Shown here: positions 57,483 through 64,000 of the stretch, one piece after another | How the letters are laid out: each line of letters begins with the position of its first letter | Numbering within the stretch: position 1 is the first letter of the stretch | DNA from: Verrucomicrobiales bacterium | GTDB lineage: Bacteria > Verrucomicrobiota > Verrucomicrobiia > Verrucomicrobiales > DEV007 | DNA: 64,000 nt | Direction: 5' to 3' | Assembly: GCA_029213005.1 (NCBI GenBank) | Contig: JARGPI010000026.1 | Coordinates: 39,123 to 103,122 of the forward strand | Notes under the pieces: generated by a model | Databases searched by the model: none | What the model was told of the DNA's origin: nothing | The model's input: only the letters and a program-made list of their open reading frames with translations | Position numbers and translations under genes: made by a program

Positions 57483-57881
57483 TTATTTTGTTGGATTGGT
57501 GTGGAGGCCGAGAATCCCGGTAACAACTCCTTCGCCAACGCGCCGAGAACCCTCCATGATGAAATATTTGGTTCCCTCAACGATTCGCTCGCGGTGCACC
57601 TTGTAGCGCATCTCTGGGACGACAATCCACATCCGAGCGGTTCCGCTTCGAGGGATTGGAAGAGTGCCCTCTGGAAAAACCTCTCCGCCTTCGCCGGTAA
57701 ATTCATGGTGGATCATGTAGATTCCGTCTTTAGGGGAATCCTCAGCATACATAAAGTCTCCGCGATAGTATTGCCCCGGCAGCAGTTTTCTTCCGCCTTC
57801 CCCCTGAGTATAGAAGCGATAGCTGCTCGTGAAGTCAGGTGGATGGCCTCGCCACTTTTCGTATTTCGTCGAGGCATTCAT
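57483..57881 (-). CDS. Stand-alone EF-Tu domain-3-like protein
   Basis: A 132-residue protein started at the ATG at 57881, exactly 18 bp from repeat B copy 2. The C-terminal 75 residues ('GTARMWIVVPEMRY', 'IVEGTKYFIMEGSRRVGEGV', 'VTGIL') match the beta-barrel third domain of elongation factor Tu, including the closing 'EG.R.VG.G.VT.I' pattern. There is no GTPase domain. Single-domain relatives of this kind occur as uncharacterised proteins; binding to tRNA or to an effector is possible but not shown. Confidence 0.7.
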   Translation of the reverse strand: MNASTKYEKWRGHPPDFTSSYRFYTQGEGGRKLLPGQYYRGDFMYAEDSPKDGIYMIHHEFTGEGGEVFPEGTLPIPRSGTARMWIVVPEMRYKVHRERIVEGTKYFIMEGSRRVGEGVVTGILGLHTNPTK

Positions 57882-57899
57882 TTCCAAGACCGATTGAGG

Positions 57900-58295
57900 T
57901 ATAAACGCCGGTAACCCGGCGTCCCACTCGCAGATCCCATCGTGCGTTTTCCCGCACCAGGCTCCTCAGAAAGACGCGCACGTAAACTCGGCGACCCACC
58001 AAAGGTAGTCACTTTCGTTTCGAATGCAAACAGGGAGCGGGACACGTCCAACGTGAACAATCCTTTCTCTTCAATTATCTGTCTGCCCCCTGTTTATTTT
58101 TTTGAACAGGGCGCTCCCTCAGTGGAACAACAATGGATCTGCATTCGATATCCGAACGGACCGGCCAAAGGTAAAGGGAAACCGAAAACCAGAGGCAGTC
58201 TCAAAGGAGAATCATGACTGACGGAACCGCCCGGTGCGGACCCGCATGCCGGGTGGTGTGGGGGGCTCGGGCTCAAACCTCGTGCCTACCTGATT
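57900..58295. mobile_element. Repeat B copy 2
   Basis: A 396-bp copy almost identical to copy 1 in its central 250 bp and more variable at the intron-like ends; for example the left end reads TATAAACGCC where copy 1 has TAGGAACGCC. The right end overlaps the TAA of the next gene by two bases (58294-58295). It lies 18 bp from the start of the EF-Tu-like gene. Confidence 0.72.
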
Positions 58296-58959
58296 AGAGC
58301 CGTGTGGCTTTCCTTGAGAACTTTTCATCGAGTTTGTAGTAAGCTTCTTCGTCGTAATCGAAGTTACCTTGGGCGTCTTCAAAGAATACATTTTCCTCAA
58401 AACAACTCGCAATGAAACTAACCATTTCAGTGAGTGTATGCGCATAGATCGGCCCACCCGAGTCCTCGATCATATTGTAAAAGACCCACGGGCTTTGAGA
58501 GCGCAGATCGACAAAATAACCGTCTCCGGAAAAGTCATCGAGGATCTTTAGAGAATTGCGCCGAAGCTTGGAATTGAATGGAAGATCCCTTGATTCCTCC
58601 AGTTTCGAAAGAGCTTGTTCAATCGAAAGTGGATAACCGAGAGGCAAAAGGGAAACACCGTAAGACTCAGCTCCATTGTGCCACGAGAACCACTCTTCAA
58701 GTGGCTGATTGATTTCGCCTCCCAGAGCTGATCGCAGAACCAAGATCTCTTCGTCACTTGCTCCTGGATTGAGTTGCGAGAACATTTTTGGAGCCGCCTT
58801 GGTCATCGCGGCATCGAGTCCCTGGAAGGCGGCTCGGAGTTCCTCAACATCAGATTCAGTCATCCCCACGTTGGGGTAGTTCTCCTTACTGGAATCGCTG
58901 CATCCAACTCCAATGAGCGCAAAGAATAGAATAGTGTAGTGACACCATGTCTTGTTCAT
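58294..58959 (-). CDS. SMI1/KNR4 (SUKH)-like lipoprotein
   Basis: A 221-residue protein with a lipobox 'LIGVGC' at about 15-20, so it is probably lipid-anchored. The remaining part has the SUKH pattern: 'ASDEEILVLRSALGGEINQP', 'LEEWFSWHNGAESYGVSLLP', and a late 'GYFVDLRSQSPWVFYNMIED'. SUKH proteins often act as immunity proteins to polymorphic toxins, but exported ones are less typical and no toxin is seen here. It is framed by repeats B2 and B3, whose edges meet its stop codon and lie 18 bp from its start. Confidence 0.72.
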   Translation of the reverse strand: MNKTWCHYTILFFALIGVGCSDSSKENYPNVGMTESDVEELRAAFQGLDAAMTKAAPKMFSQLNPGASDEEILVLRSALGGEINQPLEEWFSWHNGAESYGVSLLPLGYPLSIEQALSKLEESRDLPFNSKLRRNSLKILDDFSGDGYFVDLRSQSPWVFYNMIEDSGGPIYAHTLTEMVSFIASCFEENVFFEDAQGNFDYDEEAYYKLDEKFSRKATRL

Positions 58960-58977
58960 TCTTCTGGTATATTAAAG

Positions 58978-59373
58978 TAGGAACGCCAGTTACCCGGCGT
59001 CCCCCTCGCAGATCCCATTGTGCGTTTTCCCGCACCAGGCTCCTCAGAAAGACGCGCATGTAAACTCGGCGACTCACCAAAGGTAGTCACTTTCGTTTCG
59101 AATGCAAACAGGGAGCGGGACACGTCCAACGTGAACAATCCTTTCTCTTCAATTATCTGTCTGCCCCCTGTTTATTTTTTTGAACAGGGCGCTCCCTCAG
59201 TGGAACAACAATGGATCTGCATTCGATATCCGAACGGACCGGCCAAAGGTAAAGGGAAACCGAAAACCAGAGGCAGTCTCAAAGGAGAATCATGACTGAC
59301 GGAACCGCCCGGTGCGGACCCGTATACCGGGTGGTGTGGGGGGCGCGGGTTCAAACCCCGTGCCTACCCGATT
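58978..59373. mobile_element. Repeat B copy 3
   Basis: A third complete copy, again exactly 396 bp. Its left-end domain V-like hairpin on the minus strand is GGTGCGGGAAAACGCAC. The right edge overlaps the TAA of the next gene by two bases (59372-59373), as copy 2 does. Confidence 0.72.
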
Positions 59374-60121
59374 AGGCTTTCGGATCGACGTAGAAGAAGT
59401 AGTGGGCGTCAAGCTCTCCCGCTTCAAGCATAGCTGGAATCTCGACTTCTTCGTGTTCATGATCAATCTTCTCGAAAAGCTTGACCAATATCGCATTCAA
59501 AACGTGGGAAAATGGGGTGTAGACGTTGCGCACGACTTCTTGCACAAGTTTATCAATTGTTGTTCGCCAGTCGTCCAGGCCAAGGGCTTCAGCAATTGAA
59601 GCGATCCGCATCTTAGTCGCGAAATCAAAGTAGTTATTGTCGCCCTCGAAGAGGTAGGCAACGTGAGGGTCGTCATCGTCGAGCAACTTTGACGTGGCGA
59701 GGATCATGTCAGGCGAATGGTGATAAGAGAAATCATTCCGCAGCCGCGTAATCACACCAGATCCAGAAAATCGATCAGGAAGTCGCTTCAGAAGCTTCTG
59801 AATATCTTCTGGCAACTGGGAATTTAGGGTTTTCGAAAGTTGGGTTGAGTAGTAGCACTGCTGAACGGCTTCCCATCCCTCCTTCAGCTCTCCAGCGAGC
59901 AACAAAAGTGATTCCAACACTCCGAGCATGGCCGCCTGTTGCTCGATTTGTGATCTTTCTGGATTTTGTGCAGACCTCCAGTGGCTGAAGACCTGTGCAT
60001 CTAGAAGCTTGAGTCGATTCAGAATGTGACTGAAGACGTAGAGGACCTTGGTTTCGCCTTCTGAGAAAGAGGCGAGATCGCTCTTCGTGAAGGTGATCTT
60101 CGCTCCTGACTGTGTTTTCAT
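59372..60121 (-). CDS. Hypothetical helical protein with an R-x5-H motif
   Basis: A 249-residue soluble, mostly helical protein ('LLLLAGELKEGWEAVQQCYY', 'RLPDRFSGSGVITRLRNDFS'). 'RNDFSYHH' near residue 130 has the Arg-to-His spacing of HEPN-type ribonucleases, but the rest does not allow a firm match. No signal or transmembrane segment is present. Its stop overlaps the edge of repeat B copy 3. Confidence 0.6.
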   Translation of the reverse strand: MKTQSGAKITFTKSDLASFSEGETKVLYVFSHILNRLKLLDAQVFSHWRSAQNPERSQIEQQAAMLGVLESLLLLAGELKEGWEAVQQCYYSTQLSKTLNSQLPEDIQKLLKRLPDRFSGSGVITRLRNDFSYHHSPDMILATSKLLDDDDPHVAYLFEGDNNYFDFATKMRIASIAEALGLDDWRTTIDKLVQEVVRNVYTPFSHVLNAILVKLFEKIDHEHEEVEIPAMLEAGELDAHYFFYVDPKA

Positions 60122-60274
60122 AGCCTAGACAATATAGCTGCTCCTCAGACCCGGAGTCCAGCTAAAAGGTTAAGTAACGTTAAATTTAGAGGGCGGTGTG
60201 TTCTGGAGGAAATATCGTGGGCTATCTCGCTTCCCAGGGGGAAATGAGACCTATCCATAAGATTAATCAAAACA

Positions 60275-60608
60275 ATGAAATTAACCAATCCAACAGAACA
60301 CACCATGAATGATATGAAACTCTATGTCGCTCTCGATGTCCACAAAGATTCCATCCAATGCGGTATCGCCCACCCCGGGCGAAGCAAACCCGAAGTCTAC
60401 GCCAAATGGGGAGGCTCCAACCTCTGTGTCGAAAGAGGCCTCTGCAAGTTACTCAAAAAACACGACCTGACCAAAGACGAAGTTGCGATCTGTTACGAAG
60501 CGGGGCCCACCGGTTTCGTCCTCGCCCGGCGCCTTCATCAGCTCAAATACCATTGTATCGTAATCGCACCCTCAAAGATTCCTCAGAAATCAGGCGACCG
60601 CGAGTTTC
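60275..60608 (+). pseudogene. IS110-family transposase remnant, truncated by repeat A
   Basis: The first 100 or so codons encode the DEDD-type N-terminus of IS110 transposases: 'MKLYVALDVHKDSIQCGIAH', 'CYEAGPTGFVLARRLHQL' and 'CIVIAPSKIPQKSGDR'. The expected following 'KTDRRDA' and the C-terminal Ser domain are absent, because repeat A copy 4 begins at 60609. After the repeat no further transposase sequence is found, so the 3' part was lost. IS ends are not identified. Confidence 0.8.
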
Positions 60609-60771
60609 GGGGACAGACAAAATATGTTCGCGCCCAATCCAGCGCAGATCTTAACCTCAATTGCTGCCTTCAAGCTTATCCTTGCCGGAGATTCACCGAT
60701 TTCGGCAAAGGCGGAAAGACTCAATCGATCAAACAAAAAAGAATTCGCTTTCCAACTATCTGTCTCTCCCC
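60609..60771. mobile_element. Repeat A copy 4, at the IS110 break point
   Basis: A 163-bp copy starting GGGGACAGACAAAATATGTT. It interrupts the IS110 frame and lies about 105 bp upstream of the sulfatase start. The right end is slightly altered (TGTCTCTCCCCGG). Confidence 0.75.
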
Positions 60772-60875
60772 GGCTTATTGGCCGGCACTACAAAGACAAT
60801 GCCGGTTTGAAATGGGACACAGATTGCGGGAATCAGGACCAGACGAAGGCGCATCCTTTTGCTAAAATCCCGACC

Positions 60876-62300
60876 ATGATGGGCAAATTCAATTTTATTC
60901 TTATTGCAGTCACCTTGATTTCACTGCCTGCTCTCCGGGCGGAGGAAAAGCCAAATTTTGTGATTATTTTTGCTGACGACCAAGGTTATGGAGATCTCGG
61001 TTGTTTTGGTTCTACGACAATCAAAACGCCGAATATCGACCATATGGCCACGGAGGGCCGAAGGTTCACCAATTTTATGGTCGCGTCTCCGGTTTGCACG
61101 CCTTCGCGGGCGGCTCTGCTCACCGGTTGTTATCCGAAGCGGGTAGGCATGCACCAGCACGTGCTGTTTCCGCAGTCGACCAAAGGGCTGAATCCCGAAG
61201 AACACACGATCGCAGATCACCTCAAAGCTCAGGGCTACGCTACCGCCTGCTTCGGGAAGTGGCATCTCGGGCATCATCCGGAAACATTGCCGCAGCAGAA
61301 TGGGTTCGATACCTACTTCGGGATTCCCTATTCCAACGACATGAATCATCCCGATAACAAGGGTAAACCCACAGTGTCATCCGACGACCTCTGGAAAGAT
61401 CAGGAATCCACCCTGACTCTCTGGCAGACCCCGCTGATGGAAAACGCAAAAATCGTCGAGCTACCGGTCGATCAGCGGACGGTCACCCGGCGATATACAG
61501 ACAGAGCCGTCGAGTTTATCACTACCAATAAAGACAAGCCGTTCTTTGTATACCTGCCGCACTCCATGCCGCACATCCCTCTTTACGTTCCGGAGGATGT
61601 CTATGATCCCGATCCTAAAAACGCCTATATCAATGTCATCGAACATATAGACGCCGAAGTGGGTCGGGTTCTCAATACCATTCGCGATCTCAACCTGGCA
61701 GACAATACCTATGTAATCTACACCTCGGACAACGGACCATGGTTACGCTTCGGCACCCACGGAGGATCAGCCGGCCCGCTGCGCGATGGTAAAGGCACGA
61801 CTTTCGAAGGCGGTCAGCGGGTTCCCTGCGTGATGTGGGCTCCCGGCAAAATACCCGCAGGCTCTGAGTGTCCCGATCTGGTTGGGACGATCGATTTGCT
61901 GCCAACGATCGCGGCAATTACCGAATCACCACTTCCTGAAGGCAAAAAGATTGACGGTCTTAACATCTCCGCAGCCATCCACGGCAGCGGCGAATCGCCC
62001 AGGAAAAAGTTTATTTACTACACCTCCCGAGGGGCGCTCGAAGGCATCCGCGTAGATCAGTGGAAACTGCTGGTGAAAACGCCCGCCGACAAGAGAGGCA
62101 AAGGAAAGGGCAAAGGTCAACAGTCGGGCGCTACGCCTAAAATAGAGACTCTGCTCTTCAATTTGGATAGCGATATGGAGGAATCCAACAATGTTGCCGG
62201 GGCGCACCCTGAAATAGTAAAGCGACTCACTGCGCAAATGCAGGAATACGATGCGGAGATCACTGAAAATGCCAGGGCTCCCTGGGAGAAGCCCGAGTAA
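60876..62300 (+). CDS. Secreted type I sulfatase (FGly-dependent)
   Basis: A 474-residue protein started at the ATG at 60876 (MMGKFNFILIAVTLISLPAL); the frame is open back through repeat A, but that part encodes repeat sequence. After the signal peptide come 'PNFVIIFADDQGYGDLGCFG' and the formylglycine motif CTPSR in 'SPVCTPSRAALLTGCYPKRV'. 'YTSDNGPWLRFGTHGGSAGP' and 'RDGKGTTFEGGQRVPCVMWA' are the usual later motifs. It should hydrolyse a sulfate ester in the periplasm or outside. It is the only plus-strand intact gene in the cassette region and sits between A copies 4 and 5, so it may have been acquired with them. It differs clearly from the sulfatase at 21570. Confidence 0.93.
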   Translation: MMGKFNFILIAVTLISLPALRAEEKPNFVIIFADDQGYGDLGCFGSTTIKTPNIDHMATEGRRFTNFMVASPVCTPSRAALLTGCYPKRVGMHQHVLFPQSTKGLNPEEHTIADHLKAQGYATACFGKWHLGHHPETLPQQNGFDTYFGIPYSNDMNHPDNKGKPTVSSDDLWKDQESTLTLWQTPLMENAKIVELPVDQRTVTRRYTDRAVEFITTNKDKPFFVYLPHSMPHIPLYVPEDVYDPDPKNAYINVIEHIDAEVGRVLNTIRDLNLADNTYVIYTSDNGPWLRFGTHGGSAGPLRDGKGTTFEGGQRVPCVMWAPGKIPAGSECPDLVGTIDLLPTIAAITESPLPEGKKIDGLNISAAIHGSGESPRKKFIYYTSRGALEGIRVDQWKLLVKTPADKRGKGKGKGQQSGATPKIETLLFNLDSDMEESNNVAGAHPEIVKRLTAQMQEYDAEITENARAPWEKPE

Positions 62301-62330
62301 GATATACGCCGCTAATCAACGACGAAAACC

Positions 62331-62488
62331 GGAGACAGACAAAAAACGTTCGCACCCAATCCAGCGCAGATCAAACCTCAGTTGCTGCCCTCGGGCTTAT
62401 CCTGGCCGGAGATTCATCGATTTCTGCGAAGGCGGAAAGCCCCCATCGATCAAACAGGAATTCGCGTTCTAACTATCTGTTTGTCGCC
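62331..62488. mobile_element. Repeat A copy 5
   Basis: A 158-bp, more diverged copy (GGAGACAGAC at the left, TCTGTTTGTCGCCGG at the right). Its right end encodes the last few codons and the stop of the minus-strand gene that follows. With copy 4 it brackets the sulfatase. Confidence 0.68.
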
Positions 62489-63123
62489 GGTTTGTTATCC
62501 CAGTTTTTTTCATGTTCGGCCTTCCACCCTTCGGGAATCGCCTCGACAGGGAAAATCTCTACCTCCTCTTCCCAGTGACCCGACTCTGTTGTAAGGCAAA
62601 AAGAAATTCGAGCCTCACCCAACGCGACAGTCGGAACGCTGTATTTCGCCTCTGCAAACGTCTGATCCGGGGATGTCTCAAAACGGAGTGGTGCCGTAAT
62701 GGAAATCCCCCGGTCATTGTGAAACGCCTCAAATGAGCCACGGTAGCCAGTCTTCCATCCGCCAAGAAAGGGTGCAATGTCGTCAAACGACTGCGGACGG
62801 GAAGCATCATCCGAAATGTGAATCTGAAGGATAAAATCGTAATCCCGAATAAACGTTCCCTCCCCGCCGTAGCGCGGAACAATTAGCAGTCGAAAATCGT
62901 TGAACACTCTCTCCATGTGTGCCTGACCTTGAAGCCTTGTATGCCACACAGATCCCTCAACTTCCCTATCGTCTGGAATGGGCTCTCGATAGTAAGCCAA
63001 TAGCTGGCGTGCCGCTTCACGATACTCGGGAATTGGAGCCGACGTCGCTGCAGCACGAAGGAAAGAAAGTGATGATAAAGCTGCGCGCCCCCAGTGGTCT
63101 TTCAAAGATTCAACAAAGGTCAT
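62473..63123 (-). CDS. Hypothetical cassette protein ending inside repeat A
   Basis: A 216-residue soluble protein started at the ATG at 63123 (MTFVESLKDHWGRAALSSLS); an alternative start 27 bp upstream adds nine residues. It contains 'IVPRYGGEGTFIRDYDFILQ' and 'HWEEEVEIFPVEAIPEGWKA' and shows no family I can name. The final residues (KPATNR) and the stop are read from the inverted end of repeat A copy 5, so its natural C-terminus was probably replaced or trimmed. Confidence 0.6.
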   Translation of the reverse strand: MTFVESLKDHWGRAALSSLSFLRAAATSAPIPEYREAARQLLAYYREPIPDDREVEGSVWHTRLQGQAHMERVFNDFRLLIVPRYGGEGTFIRDYDFILQIHISDDASRPQSFDDIAPFLGGWKTGYRGSFEAFHNDRGISITAPLRFETSPDQTFAEAKYSVPTVALGEARISFCLTTESGHWEEEVEIFPVEAIPEGWKAEHEKNWDNKPATNR

Positions 63124-63162
63124 TTTCCAGACATATCGTTTGAGTAGCACGGTTTGTTCCCG

Positions 63163-63870
63163 CTACTGGGAGCGCACTTCCGATTCAGATTGAGGTTTCG
63201 TCTCTTCCTCCGATTTCGACTCCGGAGCGGTAGCGGGTTGATCAGCGCCGCCTTGTTCTGCATTAGTTGTTTTGATTGTCGCGATCTTCGCAAAAAGGCG
63301 GGAAAAGCACATCAGTCGCTCTTGCTCCGGCGTGTCGATCAGATGTTGAATGAGGTGAGGACGGAACGTTGCCCTCTCGCCGGAAGTGAACGAAGATCCG
63401 ATATGAATCGGATCAAAGTCAGGCTTCCGCCTTTCAGTTAGCCACTCGAATGCGGGGCGAAGTGTAGGGTCGTCAAAGGCCATGTCCAGGAAGCCTTCAT
63501 CCTGATCCAGAAAGCCTGCCAAAAGTGAAAGCTGAGAGCTAATCCTCCCCCAATCCCGAATTCGCTTCCATGTTATGTTCAGCACGTCCCCCTCCATGCG
63601 GTCAAGCTCACCACCGAGTTCGTCAATCAAAGCGAGCTTCTCCGCCTCATTGATCTTCTTCCAGTATCCCATCTCAAACCCCACCCAATTATGGTGGTCG
63701 GGAATGTGCTTCACGACCGTCTGCCGGGTCTCAGGTAACCAGTAGAGTGGAATAAAAATACCATCGCCCTGAGCCTTGAATGCTTGTTTCAGGTACTCCG
63801 CCTGAGAATGCCCGAGCGCGTTCGCAACGAAGCTAAAAATTGCGAAGGAGATAATGGCGGATGTCTTCAT
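63163..63870 (-). CDS. Hypothetical exported protein
   Basis: A 235-residue protein started at the ATG at 63870, which gives a signal peptide (MKTSAIISFAIFSFVANALG, cleaved near GHS). The open frame upstream is repeat B sequence. The body is helical and charged ('LALIDELGGELDRMEGDVLN', 'RLMCFSRLFAKIATIKTTNA'), and the last 30 residues are Glu/Ser/Gln-rich. No family is recognised. Repeat B copy 4 begins 16 bp upstream. Confidence 0.6.
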   Translation of the reverse strand: MKTSAIISFAIFSFVANALGHSQAEYLKQAFKAQGDGIFIPLYWLPETRQTVVKHIPDHHNWVGFEMGYWKKINEAEKLALIDELGGELDRMEGDVLNITWKRIRDWGRISSQLSLLAGFLDQDEGFLDMAFDDPTLRPAFEWLTERRKPDFDPIHIGSSFTSGERATFRPHLIQHLIDTPEQERLMCFSRLFAKIATIKTTNAEQGGADQPATAPESKSEEETKPQSESEVRSQ

Positions 63871-63886
63871 TCTTTGGCAGATTAAA

Positions 63887-64000
63887 TAGGAACGCCGGTT
63901 ACCCGACACCCCCTCGCAGATCCCATCGTGCGGTTTTCCCGCACCAGGCTCCTCAGAAAGACGCGCATGTAAACTCGGCGACTCACCAAAGGTAGTCACT
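63887..64000. mobile_element. Repeat B copy 4 (cut by the window end)
   Basis: The first 114 bp of a repeat B copy, with the minus-strand domain V-like hairpin (GGTGCGGGAAAACC-GCAC) and the domain VI-like stem complete. The remainder lies beyond the window. Confidence 0.68.

Noticed and set aside
60624..60875. 84-residue extension of the second sulfatase
   Set aside because: It is the translation of repeat A, and the ATG at 60876 begins a proper signal peptide.
54900..64000. CRISPR array
   Set aside because: The repeats are 155-396 bp and separate whole genes; there are no short regular spacers and no cas genes.

Overview
The window looks like a chromosomal contig from a member of the Verrucomicrobiota (PVC superphylum). 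The evidence is the 51-residue small basic protein at 36177-36332, a family I know from Verrucomicrobia and Chlamydiae. It is supported by paired DUF1549/DUF1553 and DUF1501 proteins, TIGR02604-type propeller dehydrogenases, several sulfatases, a LEPR-like N-terminal tag on a giant surface protein, and scarce Shine-Dalgarno sequences. The order cannot be fixed from the sequence. No rRNA, tRNA, CRISPR array or replication origin was recognised.

Layout. Positions 1-11877 (minus) hold the N-terminal 3,959 codons of a giant repeat-rich secreted protein with a matrixin-like zinc protease motif; its end lies outside the window. Positions 12115-28276 are a degradative and periplasmic-oxidation region: an AraC-type regulator, a 1,635-residue ThuA/SGNH/propeller/cupredoxin fusion, a sulfatase, an EF-hand esterase, a BMT5-like methyltransferase with a zinc finger, and a propeller/cytochrome c dehydrogenase. 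Positions 28371-47551 are mostly housekeeping and regulation: a receiver protein, CutA, an NtrB/NtrC-like pair, a Gfo/Idh oxidoreductase, small basic protein with an RluB-type pseudouridine synthase and a 2H phosphoesterase, UvrB, Tex, a thioredoxin, an SLC13-type transporter and an OmpA-like protein. Positions 47853-54089 (minus) form a tight five-gene operon: ECF sigma factor, anti-sigma-like membrane protein, propeller lipoprotein, DUF1549/DUF1553 cytochrome and DUF1501 protein.

Positions 54405-64000 are an accessory cassette-like region. Small genes, almost all on the minus strand, are separated by two repeat families. Repeat A has five copies of about 155-170 bp with GGGGACAGA/TCTGTCCCC-type ends and looks like a MITE. 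Repeat B has three complete 396-bp copies plus one cut by the window end. Each end of B resembles a group II intron domain V/VI pointing outward, and each copy lies 16-18 bp upstream of a start codon. One A copy truncates an IS110 transposase remnant. Cassette genes include a SUKH-like lipoprotein, a stand-alone EF-Tu domain-3-like protein and a sulfatase.

Three distant promoters (13054, 23077, 40790) carry the same arrangement: two copies of the 13-bp motif TGTAC-N3-GTACA (one copy off by one base) exactly 22 bp apart. This suggests a common regulator linking the propeller fusion, the sulfatase/esterase pair and Tex.
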